Positions 1 through 10,025 of a stretch of 64,000 bases of DNA are shown here, one piece after another (position 1 is the first letter of the stretch; the number at the start of each line of letters is the position of its first letter). Below the pieces are notes generated by a model. That model was not told where the DNA came from, made no database searches, and was given only the letters and a program-made list of their open reading frames with translations. A program made the translations under genes and the position numbers. The stretch spans positions 620,001 to 684,000 of the forward strand of contig JAMPKV010000001.1 of the NCBI GenBank assembly GCA_039962225.1, given 5' to 3'. The DNA is from Microcoleus sp. AS-A8. Its GTDB lineage: Bacteria > Cyanobacteriota > Cyanobacteriia > Cyanobacteriales > Coleofasciculaceae.

Positions 1-1053
1 TTTTTCAGCGGATTTTTCACTTTGGTCGGCTAATTTACGAATCTCATTAGCAACGACGGAAAAACCTTTACCATGCTCTCCAGCACGAACGGCTTCCACA
101 GATGAATTGAAAGCCAACATGTTCGTTTTGTTGGCTAAGTCCGAAACGAGTTGAGAAATACTGCCAATTTGATCGGCTTGTTCGCTCAAATACACAATTT
201 GTTCGGCGATCGCTCCTACTTTATTTTCTAAAATAAACATCCCTTCCAAGGTTTCCTCCACGGCTTGGGTACCTCCCTGTGCGAGTCCCAGCGCTTGTTG
301 TGCAGCGGTAACAGCCGCTTTGGCTTGCTCTGCCGCCTGTCGGCAAGAGGCTTCTAGTTCATCCATCGTAGTCGTGGTTTCATTCACTGAAGCCGCCTGC
401 TGACTCGCAATGCGTTCTTGTTCGTCGATGGTGGCAGAAATCTGACTTGAAGAACTAGCCAGGGTATTGATCGTCCTCGTCAGCCTCGATTTAATATATT
501 GAGAAATATTCCAAATGACTATTAGAATACCGAGGTTGGCAATAAACAAAATAATAGCCAAATTTTTGGAAAGTTGGACATTATGTTTGGCAAATGATTC
601 GGCTGATGATACGGCGGCATTTGTTAAATTCCAGTAATCTTCACTTTCTTTGAGGAGACGTTCTTTTTCTGAGGGTTTAGGATTATTTTTATAGCTTGTT
701 AAGGTTGTTTTAACGTTAGCCCAAGATTGTTCAATTTGCGACATTTTGGTCTGAAAATCTGGGTTTTCAACTTTAAATAAATTAAGTTCTTTATCTCCTT
801 TTATAAGTCCTTGAATGATGTCGTCTAACTTAGAGACTACGCTATCTGTATTTTGTTCTAAGAGAGTTAACTTAATTAAGCGTTGACTATTTCCGCGCAC
901 GATACCCGCATAATTCACGATTCGACCGTCAATCGTCATACTGTCGATCTGACGATAAATAGTCACCAGATTAAACAGAGCGAATAAAAGCAGGACTAAG
1001 ACTGTAATTCGGAGTTGATTGATGATTCTAAATTGATTGATAACTTTATTCAT
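1..1053 (-). CDS. Methyl-accepting chemotaxis protein, 3' end outside window
   Basis: Membrane chemoreceptor that should signal to CheA/CheW and steer phototaxis or twitching. The ATG is at 1051-1053 and the frame stays open to base 1 (351 residues). A first membrane segment lies at about residues 13-33. The periplasmic part carries GRIVNYAGIVRGNSQR, which resembles the PilJ-type N-terminal module (NxAGxxRxxSQR). A second membrane segment lies at about 163-183. A long coiled signalling helix follows and reaches the conserved tip (NKTNMLAFNSSVEAVRAGEHG, then GFSVVANEIRKLADQS). I see no clear HAMP domain between membrane segment 2 and the coil. The C-terminal end is lost at the window edge. No che gene is adjacent. 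The family is confident; the ligand is unknown. Confidence 0.9.
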   Translation of the reverse strand, partial: MNKVINQFRIINQLRITVLVLLLFALFNLVTIYRQIDSMTIDGRIVNYAGIVRGNSQRLIKLTLLEQNTDSVVSKLDDIIQGLIKGDKELNLFKVENPDFQTKMSQIEQSWANVKTTLTSYKNNPKPSEKERLLKESEDYWNLTNAAVSSAESFAKHNVQLSKNLAIILFIANLGILIVIWNISQYIKSRLTRTINTLASSSSQISATIDEQERIASQQAASVNETTTTMDELEASCRQAAEQAKAAVTAAQQALGLAQGGTQAVEETLEGMFILENKVGAIAEQIVYLSEQADQIGSISQLVSDLANKTNMLAFNSSVEAVRAGEHGKGFSVVANEIRKLADQSEKSAEK

Positions 1054-2077
1054 TGACAAGTCTTTCTCCCCATTAGGTGCAAAACTTCGGAATCTGCTCT
1101 CTCCGCAAACACTTGATTGCTGACTTGATAAATTTGCACCCTGGACTTTACGGGTTTCGTGATGTTTTCGCTTTGATATAGCGTTTTCATTCGAGATGTG
1201 AAAATCTCTCTTCTGTCCTCTGTGTTCTTTGCGGCAAGACACTATGCGTCGAGCTAATTGTTCACAAAACAAATAGAAATGCTATATTTAGCATCAAAGA
1301 TTTTGTCAATTAATCAAAACCCGCTCTAGATTTATTTTCATCCTCTATCAAGATTTAGAGAAGAAATAGGCGGAATTGAAAACTGATGCAATTATATCTG
1401 TAAAAATAGATAGCCCTGGCCTATACAACTCGTAGGATAGCTGACGTAAGATAATTGCAATGACTAGTTTACGATGAGTGTATACCAGACATTTTTTTAG
1501 TTGTACTACGCTGTATGACGCCTATATTAATGCTATTTCACTCGGCGAAGATTCGCAACAGATTGAGGTGATATTCATTAATTATTTATAATTCGATGTA
1601 GAAAAGTAGCATGATTGAATTAACTGTTGAAAATTGATTGAGCATTTGGCTTCAGAACCCATTAATATAGACAAATAAGAGAAACTAGATGCCTTTCACA
1701 GCAAAAATGTATCGTAAGATACTAAAAAACAACTCTTGTGTGAGATAAGTTCTTCACCAGACAACAACGATAGTTGTCTAACTTTATCTACACGTTGAGC
1801 AACTCGAAAGCATCTACGGTTTTAGGTTTGATTGCCTGTTAACAACAACGACAACAAGACGGATGCCCTTTGATCTCCCGTCTATATCAACTCACAATCA
1901 TTCATTTTTGTAGCGGAAATTCATCCTCTCGGCTGTACGGACGGATTTGGCCTTGATCATGGGGTGTGAATTCAACAACAAGCAACTCCATAGGAGTAAA
2001 TTGCGCCGCTTTTAAGTTTGAGGGGAATGCATCATCTTCATCTCAAGCCCTAAAAATACTCCTGAAATTTGTTACAA
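1054..2077. other. AT-rich intergenic region with one stem-loop
   Basis: A 1-kb stretch between divergent genes without a convincing ORF. The clearest structure is a nested stem-loop at 1744-1789. Its inner arms AGACAAC (1759-1765) and GTTGTCT (1773-1779) are perfect, and its outer arms GATAAGTT and AACTTTATC pair with one bulge. I see nothing else that I can name. The region should hold the promoters of both flanking genes. Confidence 0.5.
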
Positions 2078-3223
2078 ATGATACCAAAAAACCTGACTCA
2101 AGCATTAGACAACCTCAGTAAATTCAGTGACGGAGAACTCATCTTACACAACGATACGGTTGTTTGGAATCTTCATCTGGTTCGGGGGAAATTGCTCTAT
2201 GCTACAGATAAAATCCATCCCGTAAGACGATGGAACAGAGCGTTAAAACAGCAGTGCCCTAACTGGAATTGGAGTGTTGATTCTTCCGAGGTATTGGACA
2301 ATGAATCTTGGCAAGGCCAGCTTCTCACTCAAGGATTCAACCAAAAGCAACTGAGTCTAATCCAAGCCAAGTTAGTGATTCGTAATGTTGTTCAAGAATG
2401 TTTGTTTGAGCTGAGTAACTGCACAGACTTGAACAGTGATTGGAAACCGAGCCAAAAAACGACATCGGTTTTCTACCAAACTGTAGCCTTGTCTAGCAAA
2501 GAAATACAGACACTCCTCAATAACACAGTACAGTTGCAGCAAAAATGGCAAGCGACGGGTTTAGATCACCTGAGTCCAACCCTCGCACCAACGTTGCGGC
2601 AGGGTGCAGACCCTCAATCACTCTCAGTTTCGCACAGCTATCTTAACGGTCAGTTCACCCTCTGGGATATTGCCTTGCAACTGCACCAATCAATGCCTGA
2701 GATTACTCGCTCCTTAATTCCTTCAGTTGAGAAGGGCATACTGCAATTCCAAGAGATTTCTGATTTACCTGTACCCGCACTCAAACAGCCCATTGCCGCC
2801 AAGCCCCCCCAAGTAGAAACTACAGCGCTCGAATCGACCCAGACACAGCCTTTAATCGCTTGTATTGAAGATAGTCCTGTGTTGGCTCACACCTTAAAAA
2901 AAATCTTGATGCCTGCTGGATATCAAGTGTTGATTATTCCAGAACCCATGCGCGGATTCTCCCAACTCCTAGAACACAAGCCGGAGCTAATTTTGCTAGA
3001 CTTACACTTGCCCAATGCCGATGGTTATAGCATCTGTAAATTTTTGCGGGAGACCCCCCTGTTTAAGAAGACACCAATTATTATTCTGACCGCTCGAAAT
3101 ACCCAATTGGATCGCTTTCGTGCCATTCAATCTGGCGCAACTGAGTTTTTAGGCAAGCCCCCACAGCCTCAAGAATTACTGCAAATGGTTCAGAAATACC
3201 TTACTTGTTTAGTTAAGGTTTAA
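2078..3223 (+). CDS. PatA-type response regulator
   Basis: Two-component output protein of the cyanobacterial PatA/PixG type. The N-terminal part (about residues 5-235) resembles the PatA N-terminal/DUF4388 module, with LSKFSDGELILHN near the start and a second conserved patch around LNGQFTLWDIALQL. A C-terminal receiver spans about 262-380, with the acidic pocket IEDSP, the phospho-acceptor in LILLDLHLP, the threonine in ILTAR and the lysine in LGKPP. It has no DNA-binding domain, so it probably acts by protein contact, as PixG or PatA do. I chose the ATG at 2078; an in-frame TTG lies three codons upstream at 2069. No Shine-Dalgarno sequence is obvious for either start. The gene converges on the degraded kinase at 3265, which may once have been its partner. 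Confidence 0.85.
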   Translation: MIPKNLTQALDNLSKFSDGELILHNDTVVWNLHLVRGKLLYATDKIHPVRRWNRALKQQCPNWNWSVDSSEVLDNESWQGQLLTQGFNQKQLSLIQAKLVIRNVVQECLFELSNCTDLNSDWKPSQKTTSVFYQTVALSSKEIQTLLNNTVQLQQKWQATGLDHLSPTLAPTLRQGADPQSLSVSHSYLNGQFTLWDIALQLHQSMPEITRSLIPSVEKGILQFQEISDLPVPALKQPIAAKPPQVETTALESTQTQPLIACIEDSPVLAHTLKKILMPAGYQVLIIPEPMRGFSQLLEHKPELILLDLHLPNADGYSICKFLRETPLFKKTPIIILTARNTQLDRFRAIQSGATEFLGKPPQPQELLQMVQKYLTCLVKV

Positions 3224-3264
3224 GGTAAAGGAGTTGTCCTGTTTCTATGTCCTCGGCATAAACA

Positions 3265-4172
3265 CTAAATACAGGCTTTTACCGGAATCTCTACAATCAT
3301 CTCTGTGCCTTTTCCGGGGACAGAAACACAAGTCAGTTGACCCTGGTGTTTTTCGACTACAATCTGATAGCTGATCGCTAATCCCAAACCTGTGCCACTT
3401 CCCACAGGTTTTGTACTATAAAATGGGTCGAATATCTGATGGCGCACGGCCTCACTCATCCCAGAACCATTGTCAGTAATGCGAATCACTACAACTTGAG
3501 AATTGGAATGTTGTCCCTTGACTGACATAACAGGTAACCTTTGGCAGTTGACTGTAATCTTTAATTACCTCAATTTCGGGGTGATCGCCTACTGCTCTGA
3601 GTCGGTGCTGCAAAATGATTAAGGTATTGTCAATGCTTCCACAAAACATCCATTTTCATCGGTCAGGCAAATTGCGGCTGGGGTGGACTTAAAGATGGAT
3701 TGCCTAAGCTTATTTTGGTTGCTTAACTCAACTTGAAGCTTTTGACACATGATAATGTTTTGAGAAAGCTGTGTATTTTTTTAATGAGTTGTTTAGAGAG
3801 CAACTGAATTTTTAGTTGATTCTCAATCCGCGCTAAAACTTCTTCCACTTGGAACGGCTTTGTGATGTAATGTACACCCCCAGATTGAAAGGCTTTAACC
3901 TTATCTAAGGCTTCATTCAAAGCACTAATAAAAATAACAGGGATATTCGAGGTCTGTTCATCTGTTTTTAACTGCTTGCAGACTTTATAGCCATCCAGAG
4001 AAGGCATTTTGATGTCCAACAAAATTAGGTCTGGTTTGGCTAACCGGGCTGTAGAAAGAGCTTTATGACCCTTGAGTATTTCCCGCACTTTATAGCCTTA
4101 ATCAGTCAACAAATTGGATAATAGCTGCAAGCTGAGCAAAGTATCACCGACAATCAAAATATTGGCGTTCAT
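3265..4172 (-). pseudogene. Decayed receiver-histidine kinase pseudogene
   Basis: Remains of a cyanobacterial REC-linker-histidine kinase. From the ATG at 4170-4172 the receiver reads MNANILIVGDT, where the acidic pair is GD instead of DD. It hits an in-frame TAA after 25 codons and then continues as GYKVREILKG with the phospho-acceptor in LILLDIKMP. The frame is lost at a run of seven T (about 3776-3782). The next readable pieces are a linker (MCQKLQVELSNQ), then NTLIILQHRLRAVGDHPEIE, then a HATPase fragment with TDNGSGM and GTGLGLAIS. Comparison with the intact kinase at 57029 shows that the phospho-His helix and the NQVFINILSNA N-box are missing, so at least two deletions have occurred. 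The product cannot be a kinase. Confidence 0.8.
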
Positions 4173-4214
4173 TGGAACAATCGCCTGACAGTTAACAGTT
4201 CGCTATTCAACAAA

Positions 4215-6182
4215 TTATTTTTTTGAACTCTGAGCTATCCAATCCTCAATTCTGTCGAATTCAAAATCGTTAACTAGGTTCGAGAGAATCTTGGCTAAAG
4301 TGGTATCCTTGGCTTCAAGTTGTTCAATCAGACTAAAAGCCAATTCGGAATCTGCCGCAGCGACGGCCTGGTGCAACTCGGCTACCCAACGGGCAGGTAA
4401 AGTATTAAGAGTAGCTGGAGTGAGGGCATCAAACTCAAATTGGGTTGGATTGAGTTTGTTAGCGGGTTCATCGTAGATATAGCGCACGCCAATATGTTTG
4501 TTCATCGCGTCCAAGATATCAGCCTCGCGGAATGGCTTACGCACAAAAGCATCACAACCAGCCGACAGGACTATAGCGCGATCTTCTTCTAACGTACTAG
4601 CCGTTAGGGCAATAATCGCGGTAGCTTGACCTTTGGTTGCCGCTTTGATGTGTTTGGTCGCTTCATAGCCATCCAGGATCGGCATCCGCATATCCATCCA
4701 GATTAAATGGGGTTCCCAGGTGTCCCACACCTCAATGGCTTCTTTGCCGTTGCTCGCTTCCTTCAGTTCAAAGCCCAGAGGAGAAAGCAATTTAATTAAC
4801 AGTTGACGATTACTCCATTTGTCATCGACAATCAGAATCCGATAACGGGGTTGATTGGGCTCTAGGGCAATGATTTGGCGCATTGCCAATTGAGTTTCGA
4901 TGTTGGCAGTATCAGCTTTGCTGATGGCAATATCAAATTTGAAAATTGTCCCACGTCCCACTTCAGTACTAACAGTGATTTCACCATCCATTAATTGTAT
5001 GAATTTACGGGCTATGGGCAAACCTAACCCTGTCCCTTCTTGGGCTTCTTTACCCGTTTGGCTTTGAACAAATGCTTCAAAAATGGACTCTAAGTCATCT
5101 TGAGCAATACCAGCGCCCGTATCTTCAATCTCGAAATTTAATTTTAACTTAGAAACATTTTCTTTGGTTTCCTCGTTGGATTTTTGCCGTTTAACTCTTA
5201 CACATACTCCACCTTCTTGGGTAAACTTAATCGCGTTGTTCAGCAGATTAATCAAAATTTGCCGTAATTTGACTTCATCAGTTCTCACATATTGAGGAAT
5301 GTCAGGATTTCGTTCAAACACTAACTGCAAATGCCGCTCATCAGCTTTGAGTTGAAACATATCTTCCAAATCATCCAGTAGGCGATGGAGATCGAAGTTT
5401 TTTTCGTTGAGGGTGGTACGTCCAGCTTCAATTTTGGATAAATCTAAGACTTGGTTGATTAGGGCTAGTAAATGTTCACCACTACGCGCTATAATCCGAA
5501 GGTTTTCCTGTTGTTCTGAAGCTATTGTTGGACTCTTCGTCATCAATTGGGTAAAGCCAAGAATCACATTGAGGGGTGAGCGCAATTCGTGGCTCATGTT
5601 AGCGATAAACGTACTCTTGGCAACATTGGCTACTTCTGCGGCTTCTTTGGCTTTGGCTAATTCGATATTTAACTGATCCACTTTCTGGGCAGCCAATCGC
5701 AACTCAATCTCATCCATAACCACGGCGGCTAAGTCCCTTAAGATTGACATTTCCTCAGAGGAAATAGACCGTAATTTTTTGTCAATCACGCACAAAGTTC
5801 CCAAGTTATGACCGTCGTAGGTTCGTAACGGAGCAGCGGCATAAAAGCGTAAGCCCATCTCGCCCACCACGAGCGGATTTGTTAACGAACGCAAATCTTT
5901 GGCCGCATCCGTAATGGCATAAATATCATCAGAAAAAATTGCCGATGCACACAATCCTGGTGCTCGATCAATTTGCTGAACCTCGAGACCATGATGAGAC
6001 TTGAACCAAATGCGATCGCTATCCACCAAACTGACAATCGCAATTGGTACTTTAAATAATCTAGCCGCAATTGAGGTTATGCGGTCAAAAGCCCCATCAG
6101 GAGGTGTATCCAGAATTTCATAACGACGCAAGGCATTAAGACGTTCTGTCTCTCTCTCTGAAATCAATTGTTGATTAGCCAT
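4215..6182 (-). CDS. GAF hybrid histidine kinase with C-terminal receiver
   Basis: Cytosolic hybrid sensor kinase of 655 residues. It starts with a short helix ([20 protein letters not shown]) that leads a GAF domain at about 20-165, of the kind often found in front of cyanobacterial kinases. The HisKA helix follows with the phospho-acceptor His198 in [11 protein letters not shown]. The HATPase has its N, G1 and G2 boxes ([28 protein letters not shown]). The receiver begins [12 protein letters not shown], with the acceptor Asp497 in WMDMRMP. The last 85 residues form a helical tail rich in acidic residues, seen in similar cyanobacterial kinases and too divergent for me to call Hpt. No transmembrane segment or GAF chromophore cysteine is evident. 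Its input is unknown. The start ATG is at 6180-6182. Confidence 0.9.
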   Translation of the reverse strand: MANQQLISERETERLNALRRYEILDTPPDGAFDRITSIAARLFKVPIAIVSLVDSDRIWFKSHHGLEVQQIDRAPGLCASAIFSDDIYAITDAAKDLRSLTNPLVVGEMGLRFYAAAPLRTYDGHNLGTLCVIDKKLRSISSEEMSILRDLAAVVMDEIELRLAAQKVDQLNIELAKAKEAAEVANVAKSTFIANMSHELRSPLNVILGFTQLMTKSPTIASEQQENLRIIARSGEHLLALINQVLDLSKIEAGRTTLNEKNFDLHRLLDDLEDMFQLKADERHLQLVFERNPDIPQYVRTDEVKLRQILINLLNNAIKFTQEGGVCVRVKRQKSNEETKENVSKLKLNFEIEDTGAGIAQDDLESIFEAFVQSQTGKEAQEGTGLGLPIARKFIQLMDGEITVSTEVGRGTIFKFDIAISKADTANIETQLAMRQIIALEPNQPRYRILIVDDKWSNRQLLIKLLSPLGFELKEASNGKEAIEVWDTWEPHLIWMDMRMPILDGYEATKHIKAATKGQATAIIALTASTLEEDRAIVLSAGCDAFVRKPFREADILDAMNKHIGVRYIYDEPANKLNPTQFEFDALTPATLNTLPARWVAELHQAVAAADSELAFSLIEQLEAKDTTLAKILSNLVNDFEFDRIEDWIAQSSKK

Positions 6183-6578
6183 CGTTGTGCTTGTTTATTG
6201 ACTCGTCCAAAAGTCATGTACCTACTGCTGTGCCCGTTTGATTTAGTAGGCTGTGAGCTCACAGCCTTAGAGGAATTGTGTAGCGCTATCCACAGAAAAA
6301 GTAAATTAAAAGTTGTGCTGCCTCAAATTGAGTGCCTGACTAAAAGGATTTTGACGGGTGATTACCTGATTCGTACTCAACTTTTGAGGAAAAAATAATA
6401 TATAGCCAACTTGGGCTTTTCTAATCTATCTCGTGATAGACCCGGTCTGCAAAATCAATCATCTGCCCCTAAAACAAAAATATACAAACAATAAGGGCGC
6501 ACAACCGTGCGCCCCTATTGGCTCAAGCTTATCAATTATTAGGAATAAATGAGCGATCGCTAATCGGCTATCTTAACT
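6183..6578. other. Intergenic region between hybrid kinase and cysW
   Basis: About 400 bp carrying the promoter side of the hybrid kinase and the 3' side of cysW. The only clear structure is the palindrome at 6491-6518. The open frame at 6168-6398 on the plus strand shows no protein-like features and is dismissed. No cysA gene is present here. Confidence 0.5.
6491..6518. repeat. Palindromic hairpin, GGGGCGCAC type
   Basis: GGGCGCAC (6495-6502) and GTGCGCCC (6507-6514) form a perfect 8-bp stem with an AACC loop, extended by ATAA/CTAT. It lies about 60 bp past the cysW stop and could act as a 3' stabiliser or terminator of the sulfate operon, although no T tract follows. It resembles the hairpins at 10413, 27136, 53351 and 56341. 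Confidence 0.7.
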
Positions 6579-7457
6579 TTAATGAACACCAGAACGACGC
6601 GTCGTTCTACGCTCTAAAATTTCCTTGGCGATGATCGTGACAACCGCTAGCAAAGTGAGCAATACAGCAGCCGAGTAAGCCGCTTGAGTCTCATATTGCT
6701 TGTAAGCCTCTTCCACAAAGAGCGGTAGAGGTTGAGTTTTACCCGTAATGTTACCAGATACAACAGCGATCGCACCGAATTCACCCATTGCTCTAGCATT
6801 AGTCAAAATCACACCATAGAGTAAGCCCCAGCGAATATTCGGCAGAGTGACGCGCCAGAAGATTTGCCAATCATTCGCCCCCAGAGTCTTGGCACATTCT
6901 TCTTGATCAAAACCAACCTCATCCAAAACCGGAATCACTTCACGAGCCACAAAGGGCATAGTGATAAAGGCGGTTGCCAGTACCATTGCAGGGAAGGCAA
7001 AAACAATCTTAATATCGTGAGCTTCTAAAAACGGCCCAAACCAACCGTTCCGCCCATAGAGCAAGACAATCATCAACCCTGCCACCACGGGTGAGATGGA
7101 AAAAGGCAGGTCAATAATGCTCAGGATTAAAGCGCGTCCACGGAATTTTTTCCGAGCGAGCACCCAAGCGGCACACAGACCAAATACGGTATTTAACGGG
7201 ACGGTAATTAGCGCTAAATACAGCGTAAGCTGCGCCGCATGGAGAAAGTGGGGCTTCGTCATCTGTGATAAAAACGTCCCAAAGCCCTTGCTAAACGCTT
7301 GCACGAACACATTGACCGCCGGGATTAACAACATTAAGCTCAGGTAGGTGACTGCTACCCCGATGAGCACAACGGGAACCCAGTTCCTTTGCTTCGTTGG
7401 GGAAACGTCCTTGCCAGGAGGCGTATCATGGTGCAACGAGGGTTCTAAATTATGCAT
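6579..7457 (-). CDS. cysW: Sulfate ABC transporter permease CysW
   Basis: Second membrane permease of the sulfate/thiosulfate importer, 292 residues. It has about six hydrophobic segments. The first, at about 28-50 ([20 protein letters not shown]), follows a polar N-terminal tail. The cytoplasmic EAA-type loop is readable as [21 protein letters not shown], the site that docks on the ATPase. The family-specific [19 protein letters not shown] region follows. Its start overlaps the cysT stop by 8 nt, so the two are probably translationally coupled. The gene ends the operon: no cysA ATPase gene follows, and the next gene is a sensor kinase, so the ATPase must be encoded elsewhere. Confidence 0.95.
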   Translation of the reverse strand: MHNLEPSLHHDTPPGKDVSPTKQRNWVPVVLIGVAVTYLSLMLLIPAVNVFVQAFSKGFGTFLSQMTKPHFLHAAQLTLYLALITVPLNTVFGLCAAWVLARKKFRGRALILSIIDLPFSISPVVAGLMIVLLYGRNGWFGPFLEAHDIKIVFAFPAMVLATAFITMPFVAREVIPVLDEVGFDQEECAKTLGANDWQIFWRVTLPNIRWGLLYGVILTNARAMGEFGAIAVVSGNITGKTQPLPLFVEEAYKQYETQAAYSAAVLLTLLAVVTIIAKEILERRTTRRSGVH

Positions 7458-8304
7458 AGCGTCTTCCCCAAGCTTGCAAAAGGTTAATGGCCAATAGGAT
7501 TAACAGCGAAATCACCAACAACACGGTACCAATTACGGTAGCTCCCGAATAGTCGTACTGTTCCAAGCGTTGGAAAACCAATACCGGTGCGATTAAATCT
7601 TTATACGGGATGTTAGAAGCCACAATTACCGTCGAGCCATACTCTCCAACCGCTCGTGCAAACCCCAGGGCGACACCCGTCAAGATGGATGGAATTAAGG
7701 GGGGCAAAATCACTCGCCAGAAGGTCTGCCATTGAGAAGCTCCCAAAGCCCAAGCGGCTTCTTCAATTTCTTTTTCCATTTCTGTAAGAACTGGCTGCAC
7801 CGTTCGCACCACAAAGGGCAGCGAAATAAACACCATCGCTACCCACACCCCCAAGCGAGTGAAGGAAACCTTTATCCCAAAAGGAGCCAAGAGGGAACCA
7901 ATCCATCCGTTATTGCTGTAAACCGTTGCCAGTGTTAAACCAGCAACAGCGGTAGGCAAAGCAAAGGGCAAATCGATTACGGCATCGATAATCTTTTTGA
8001 ATGGAAAGTTATAGCGAACCAAAACCCAGGCAATCAGCGTGCCAAACACGCCATTCACCAGTCCCGCTAGCAAGGCGGTGACAAAGGTTACATCATAAGT
8101 GGATAGAGCAACCTCACTCGTAGCAATTTTCCAGAAATTAATCGGCCCTTCAGTACTGGCTTTGAGTAACATAGCCAACGTTGGCACAAATAGCATCAGG
8201 GTGAGATACCCGATTGTGATTCCCCAAGCCCAAGAGAATTTGCTCACTGGAGCCATTGAAGTTTTCCCAACCGGAGTGGGCTGGAAGGGAGAAGATATAG
8301 CCAT
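7450..8304 (-). CDS. cysT: Sulfate ABC transporter permease CysT
   Basis: First permease of the sulfate importer (CysT, also called CysU), 284 residues with about six membrane segments. The EAA loop reads [21 protein letters not shown]. The conserved [17 protein letters not shown] and [11 protein letters not shown] segments are typical of CysT. It pairs with CysW to form the channel that receives sulfate from SbpA. The ATG is at 8302-8304. It lies 189 bp downstream of sbpA, separated by a purine-rich repeat tract, and overlaps cysW by 8 nt. Expression with sbpA under sulfur limitation is expected from the family. No sulfur-responsive operator is certain beyond the inverted repeat upstream of sbpA. 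Confidence 0.95.
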   Translation of the reverse strand: MAISSPFQPTPVGKTSMAPVSKFSWAWGITIGYLTLMLFVPTLAMLLKASTEGPINFWKIATSEVALSTYDVTFVTALLAGLVNGVFGTLIAWVLVRYNFPFKKIIDAVIDLPFALPTAVAGLTLATVYSNNGWIGSLLAPFGIKVSFTRLGVWVAMVFISLPFVVRTVQPVLTEMEKEIEEAAWALGASQWQTFWRVILPPLIPSILTGVALGFARAVGEYGSTVIVASNIPYKDLIAPVLVFQRLEQYDYSGATVIGTVLLVISLLILLAINLLQAWGRRYA

Positions 8305-8306
8305 TG

Positions 8307-8397
8307 TGAAAAAGGATGAGGAGTAAAGAATGAAGAGTGAAGTGTGAAGAATGAAGGATAAAGTGTGAAATATGAAAGATGAAGGGTAGAAAGGATA
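8307..8397. repeat. Degenerate purine-rich short repeats between sbpA and cysT
   Basis: About 90 bp built from degenerate TGAAGNG/TGAAGGA-type units, nearly all purine plus T on the plus strand. It resembles the short tandem repeats scattered in cyanobacterial genomes. It forms the pyrimidine-rich 5' side of cysT within the operon and probably inserted without breaking a gene. Confidence 0.6.
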
Positions 8398-8493
8398 CCT
8401 GTCTAATCAGGAAAACAGCCGGATTGCAGCCGCCTTTTTTATCCTTCCTACTTCATCCTTGAGCCTGTTTTATCCTGCAATCTTTTTTGATTT

Positions 8494-9678
8494 CTACTTG
8501 CCCGCTTGAATTTTGTCGAAGACAGCGCCGTCATCAAAGAATTGCTTTTGGATCTTGTCCCATCCCCCTAAATCCTTAACCGTGTAGAGGGTTTTGATTT
8601 TGGGGTATTGGGTTTGCGTTTCTTTTTCGACAGTGGGGTCAACAGGACGAAATCCTACCTTGGCAAATTCTCGTTGTGCTTCTGGCGTATATAGGAATTT
8701 GACAAAGGCTTCGGCAACTTCACGCGTCCCATGTTTATCCACGTTTTTGTCTACCACAGCAACGGGATTATCGATGGAGATATTGACATCCGGCACAACA
8801 TAGGGAAGATTTTCACCTTGCTGCTTCGCCAGAATCATCTCGTTTTCGTAGTTGATGAGAGCATCGCCTTGACCTTGCTTGAAGAATACGTCCGTGGCTT
8901 CCCGCGCATCTCTAGGCAGTACGGGGACGTTCTTAAAGACTTGTTTCGTGAAGTCTAGTGCTTTATTTTCATCCCCACCTGTTTTTGTCACAGCGCCCCA
9001 GAAAGCCAAAAAGTTCCAGCGTGCGCCGCCTGAGGTTTTGGGGTTAGCGGTAATCACTTTTATGCCTGGTTTAGCCAAGTCTGCCCAAGTGCTAATCTTT
9101 TTGGGATTTCCTTCGCGGGTGACGATAGCACCTACAGATTTGCTAACAATGGCTTCGTTAGGGGATTCTTGCTCCCAACCGGGTTGAATCAGGCCAGCTT
9201 TCTCTATTTTCTTGGTGTCAAGGGCGAGGGCGAGGTGTACCACATCGGCTTCCAAGCCATCAATCACAGCACGAGTTTGGGAACCTGAACCCCCGTAGCT
9301 TTGCTGGAAGGTGACGTTTTGGTTATGTTCTTTCTTCCACTGTTCAGCAAATTTGGGAATGATTTGGTCGTGGGCAGCTTTGGTTACGGCGAAAGAGACA
9401 AGGGTTATCTCCACGTCTTTTTTCTGACTCGCTCCGCTATTAGCAGAATTGTTGGGTGCGGTTGTGCTGTTGTTCCCTTCCCCAGAGCAAGCTGAGATTG
9501 CGACACTCAAGCTGACTCCCACAAGAAACAGGGATAGAAACCCCCGCCGAGAACTGTAGTTTAGCCGACTTCTTTGCTGCCTACCCTGCTCAATCCCTGG
9601 CACAGCCTTAAGAACACTATTAATAATTTGCCCTATTAAGTGCCTCCCCGCTTGGGGAAGGCGTTGCCACTGACTCAT
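8494..9678 (-). CDS. sbpA: Sulfate-binding lipoprotein SbpA
   Basis: Periplasmic substrate-binding protein of the sulfate/thiosulfate ABC importer, 394 residues. The N-terminus is long: about 40 polar residues precede an RRGF twin-arginine-like start of the hydrophobic core (FLSLFLVGVSLSVAIS) and a lipobox ending in SAC at about residue 64. The mature part carries family motifs including EITLVSFAVTKAAHDQIIPK, FQQSYGGSGSQ, ADVVHLALALD, NPKTSGGARWNFLA and DVFFKQGQGDALINYENE. The start is supported by AGGAG 8 nt upstream. A later internal start cannot be excluded because the leader is unusually long. It is first in the sbpA-cysT-cysW operon. An inverted repeat lies upstream at 9694/9797. Confidence 0.95.
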   Translation of the reverse strand: MSQWQRLPQAGRHLIGQIINSVLKAVPGIEQGRQQRSRLNYSSRRGFLSLFLVGVSLSVAISACSGEGNNSTTAPNNSANSGASQKKDVEITLVSFAVTKAAHDQIIPKFAEQWKKEHNQNVTFQQSYGGSGSQTRAVIDGLEADVVHLALALDTKKIEKAGLIQPGWEQESPNEAIVSKSVGAIVTREGNPKKISTWADLAKPGIKVITANPKTSGGARWNFLAFWGAVTKTGGDENKALDFTKQVFKNVPVLPRDAREATDVFFKQGQGDALINYENEMILAKQQGENLPYVVPDVNISIDNPVAVVDKNVDKHGTREVAEAFVKFLYTPEAQREFAKVGFRPVDPTVEKETQTQYPKIKTLYTVKDLGGWDKIQKQFFDDGAVFDKIQAGK

Positions 9679-9693
9679 GAAAATACTCCTATT

Positions 9694-9810
9694 AATCTAC
9701 GGTAAATACATCAACTTACCGGATTTAATGAATACTGACATGTTTCTCTAATTTTGGGAAGTAGTTTCCCCAAAAAATTTAGCAAAAACTCGACTGATTT
9801 ACCGTAGATT
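9694..9810. promoter_or_regulatory. Inverted repeat upstream of sbpA, possible operator or small palindromic element
   Basis: AATCTACGGTAAAT (9694-9707) recurs in perfect inverted form as ATTTACCGTAGATT (9797-9810), 89 bp apart. Between them sits an imperfect hairpin TTTTGGGAA...TTCCCCAAAA at about 9753-9775. The left copy starts 16 nt upstream of the sbpA start codon, so the element covers the sbpA leader or promoter. It could be paired binding sites for a sulfur regulator such as CysR, or a small terminal-inverted-repeat element. Neither is proven. Confidence 0.45.
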
Positions 9811-10025
9811 TTGGGCACTTAAGGGAGTGTAGGTATACTCTCTAATTACTCTAGTCGAAAAATACAAGCCCTGGCCTACCTCAAGGTAGACTTTCCGCCT
9901 GTCCAACCCTAGGCAAGAGTACTCCCACGCAACTTTTTTTGCCACGATAGCAAATTATCCCGATGGGGTCGCACGACTGAGGAAAAAAGAATTTAGCTAG
10001 GTTGTAACGCTAAGGTAGTCATTTC

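Noticed and set aside
6168-6398. Plus-strand 76-codon frame upstream of the hybrid kinase
   Set aside because: It overlaps the kinase start and has no protein-like pattern.
9694-9810. SAM riboswitch upstream of sbpA
   Set aside because: The inverted repeats do not fit any SAM aptamer layout that I know.
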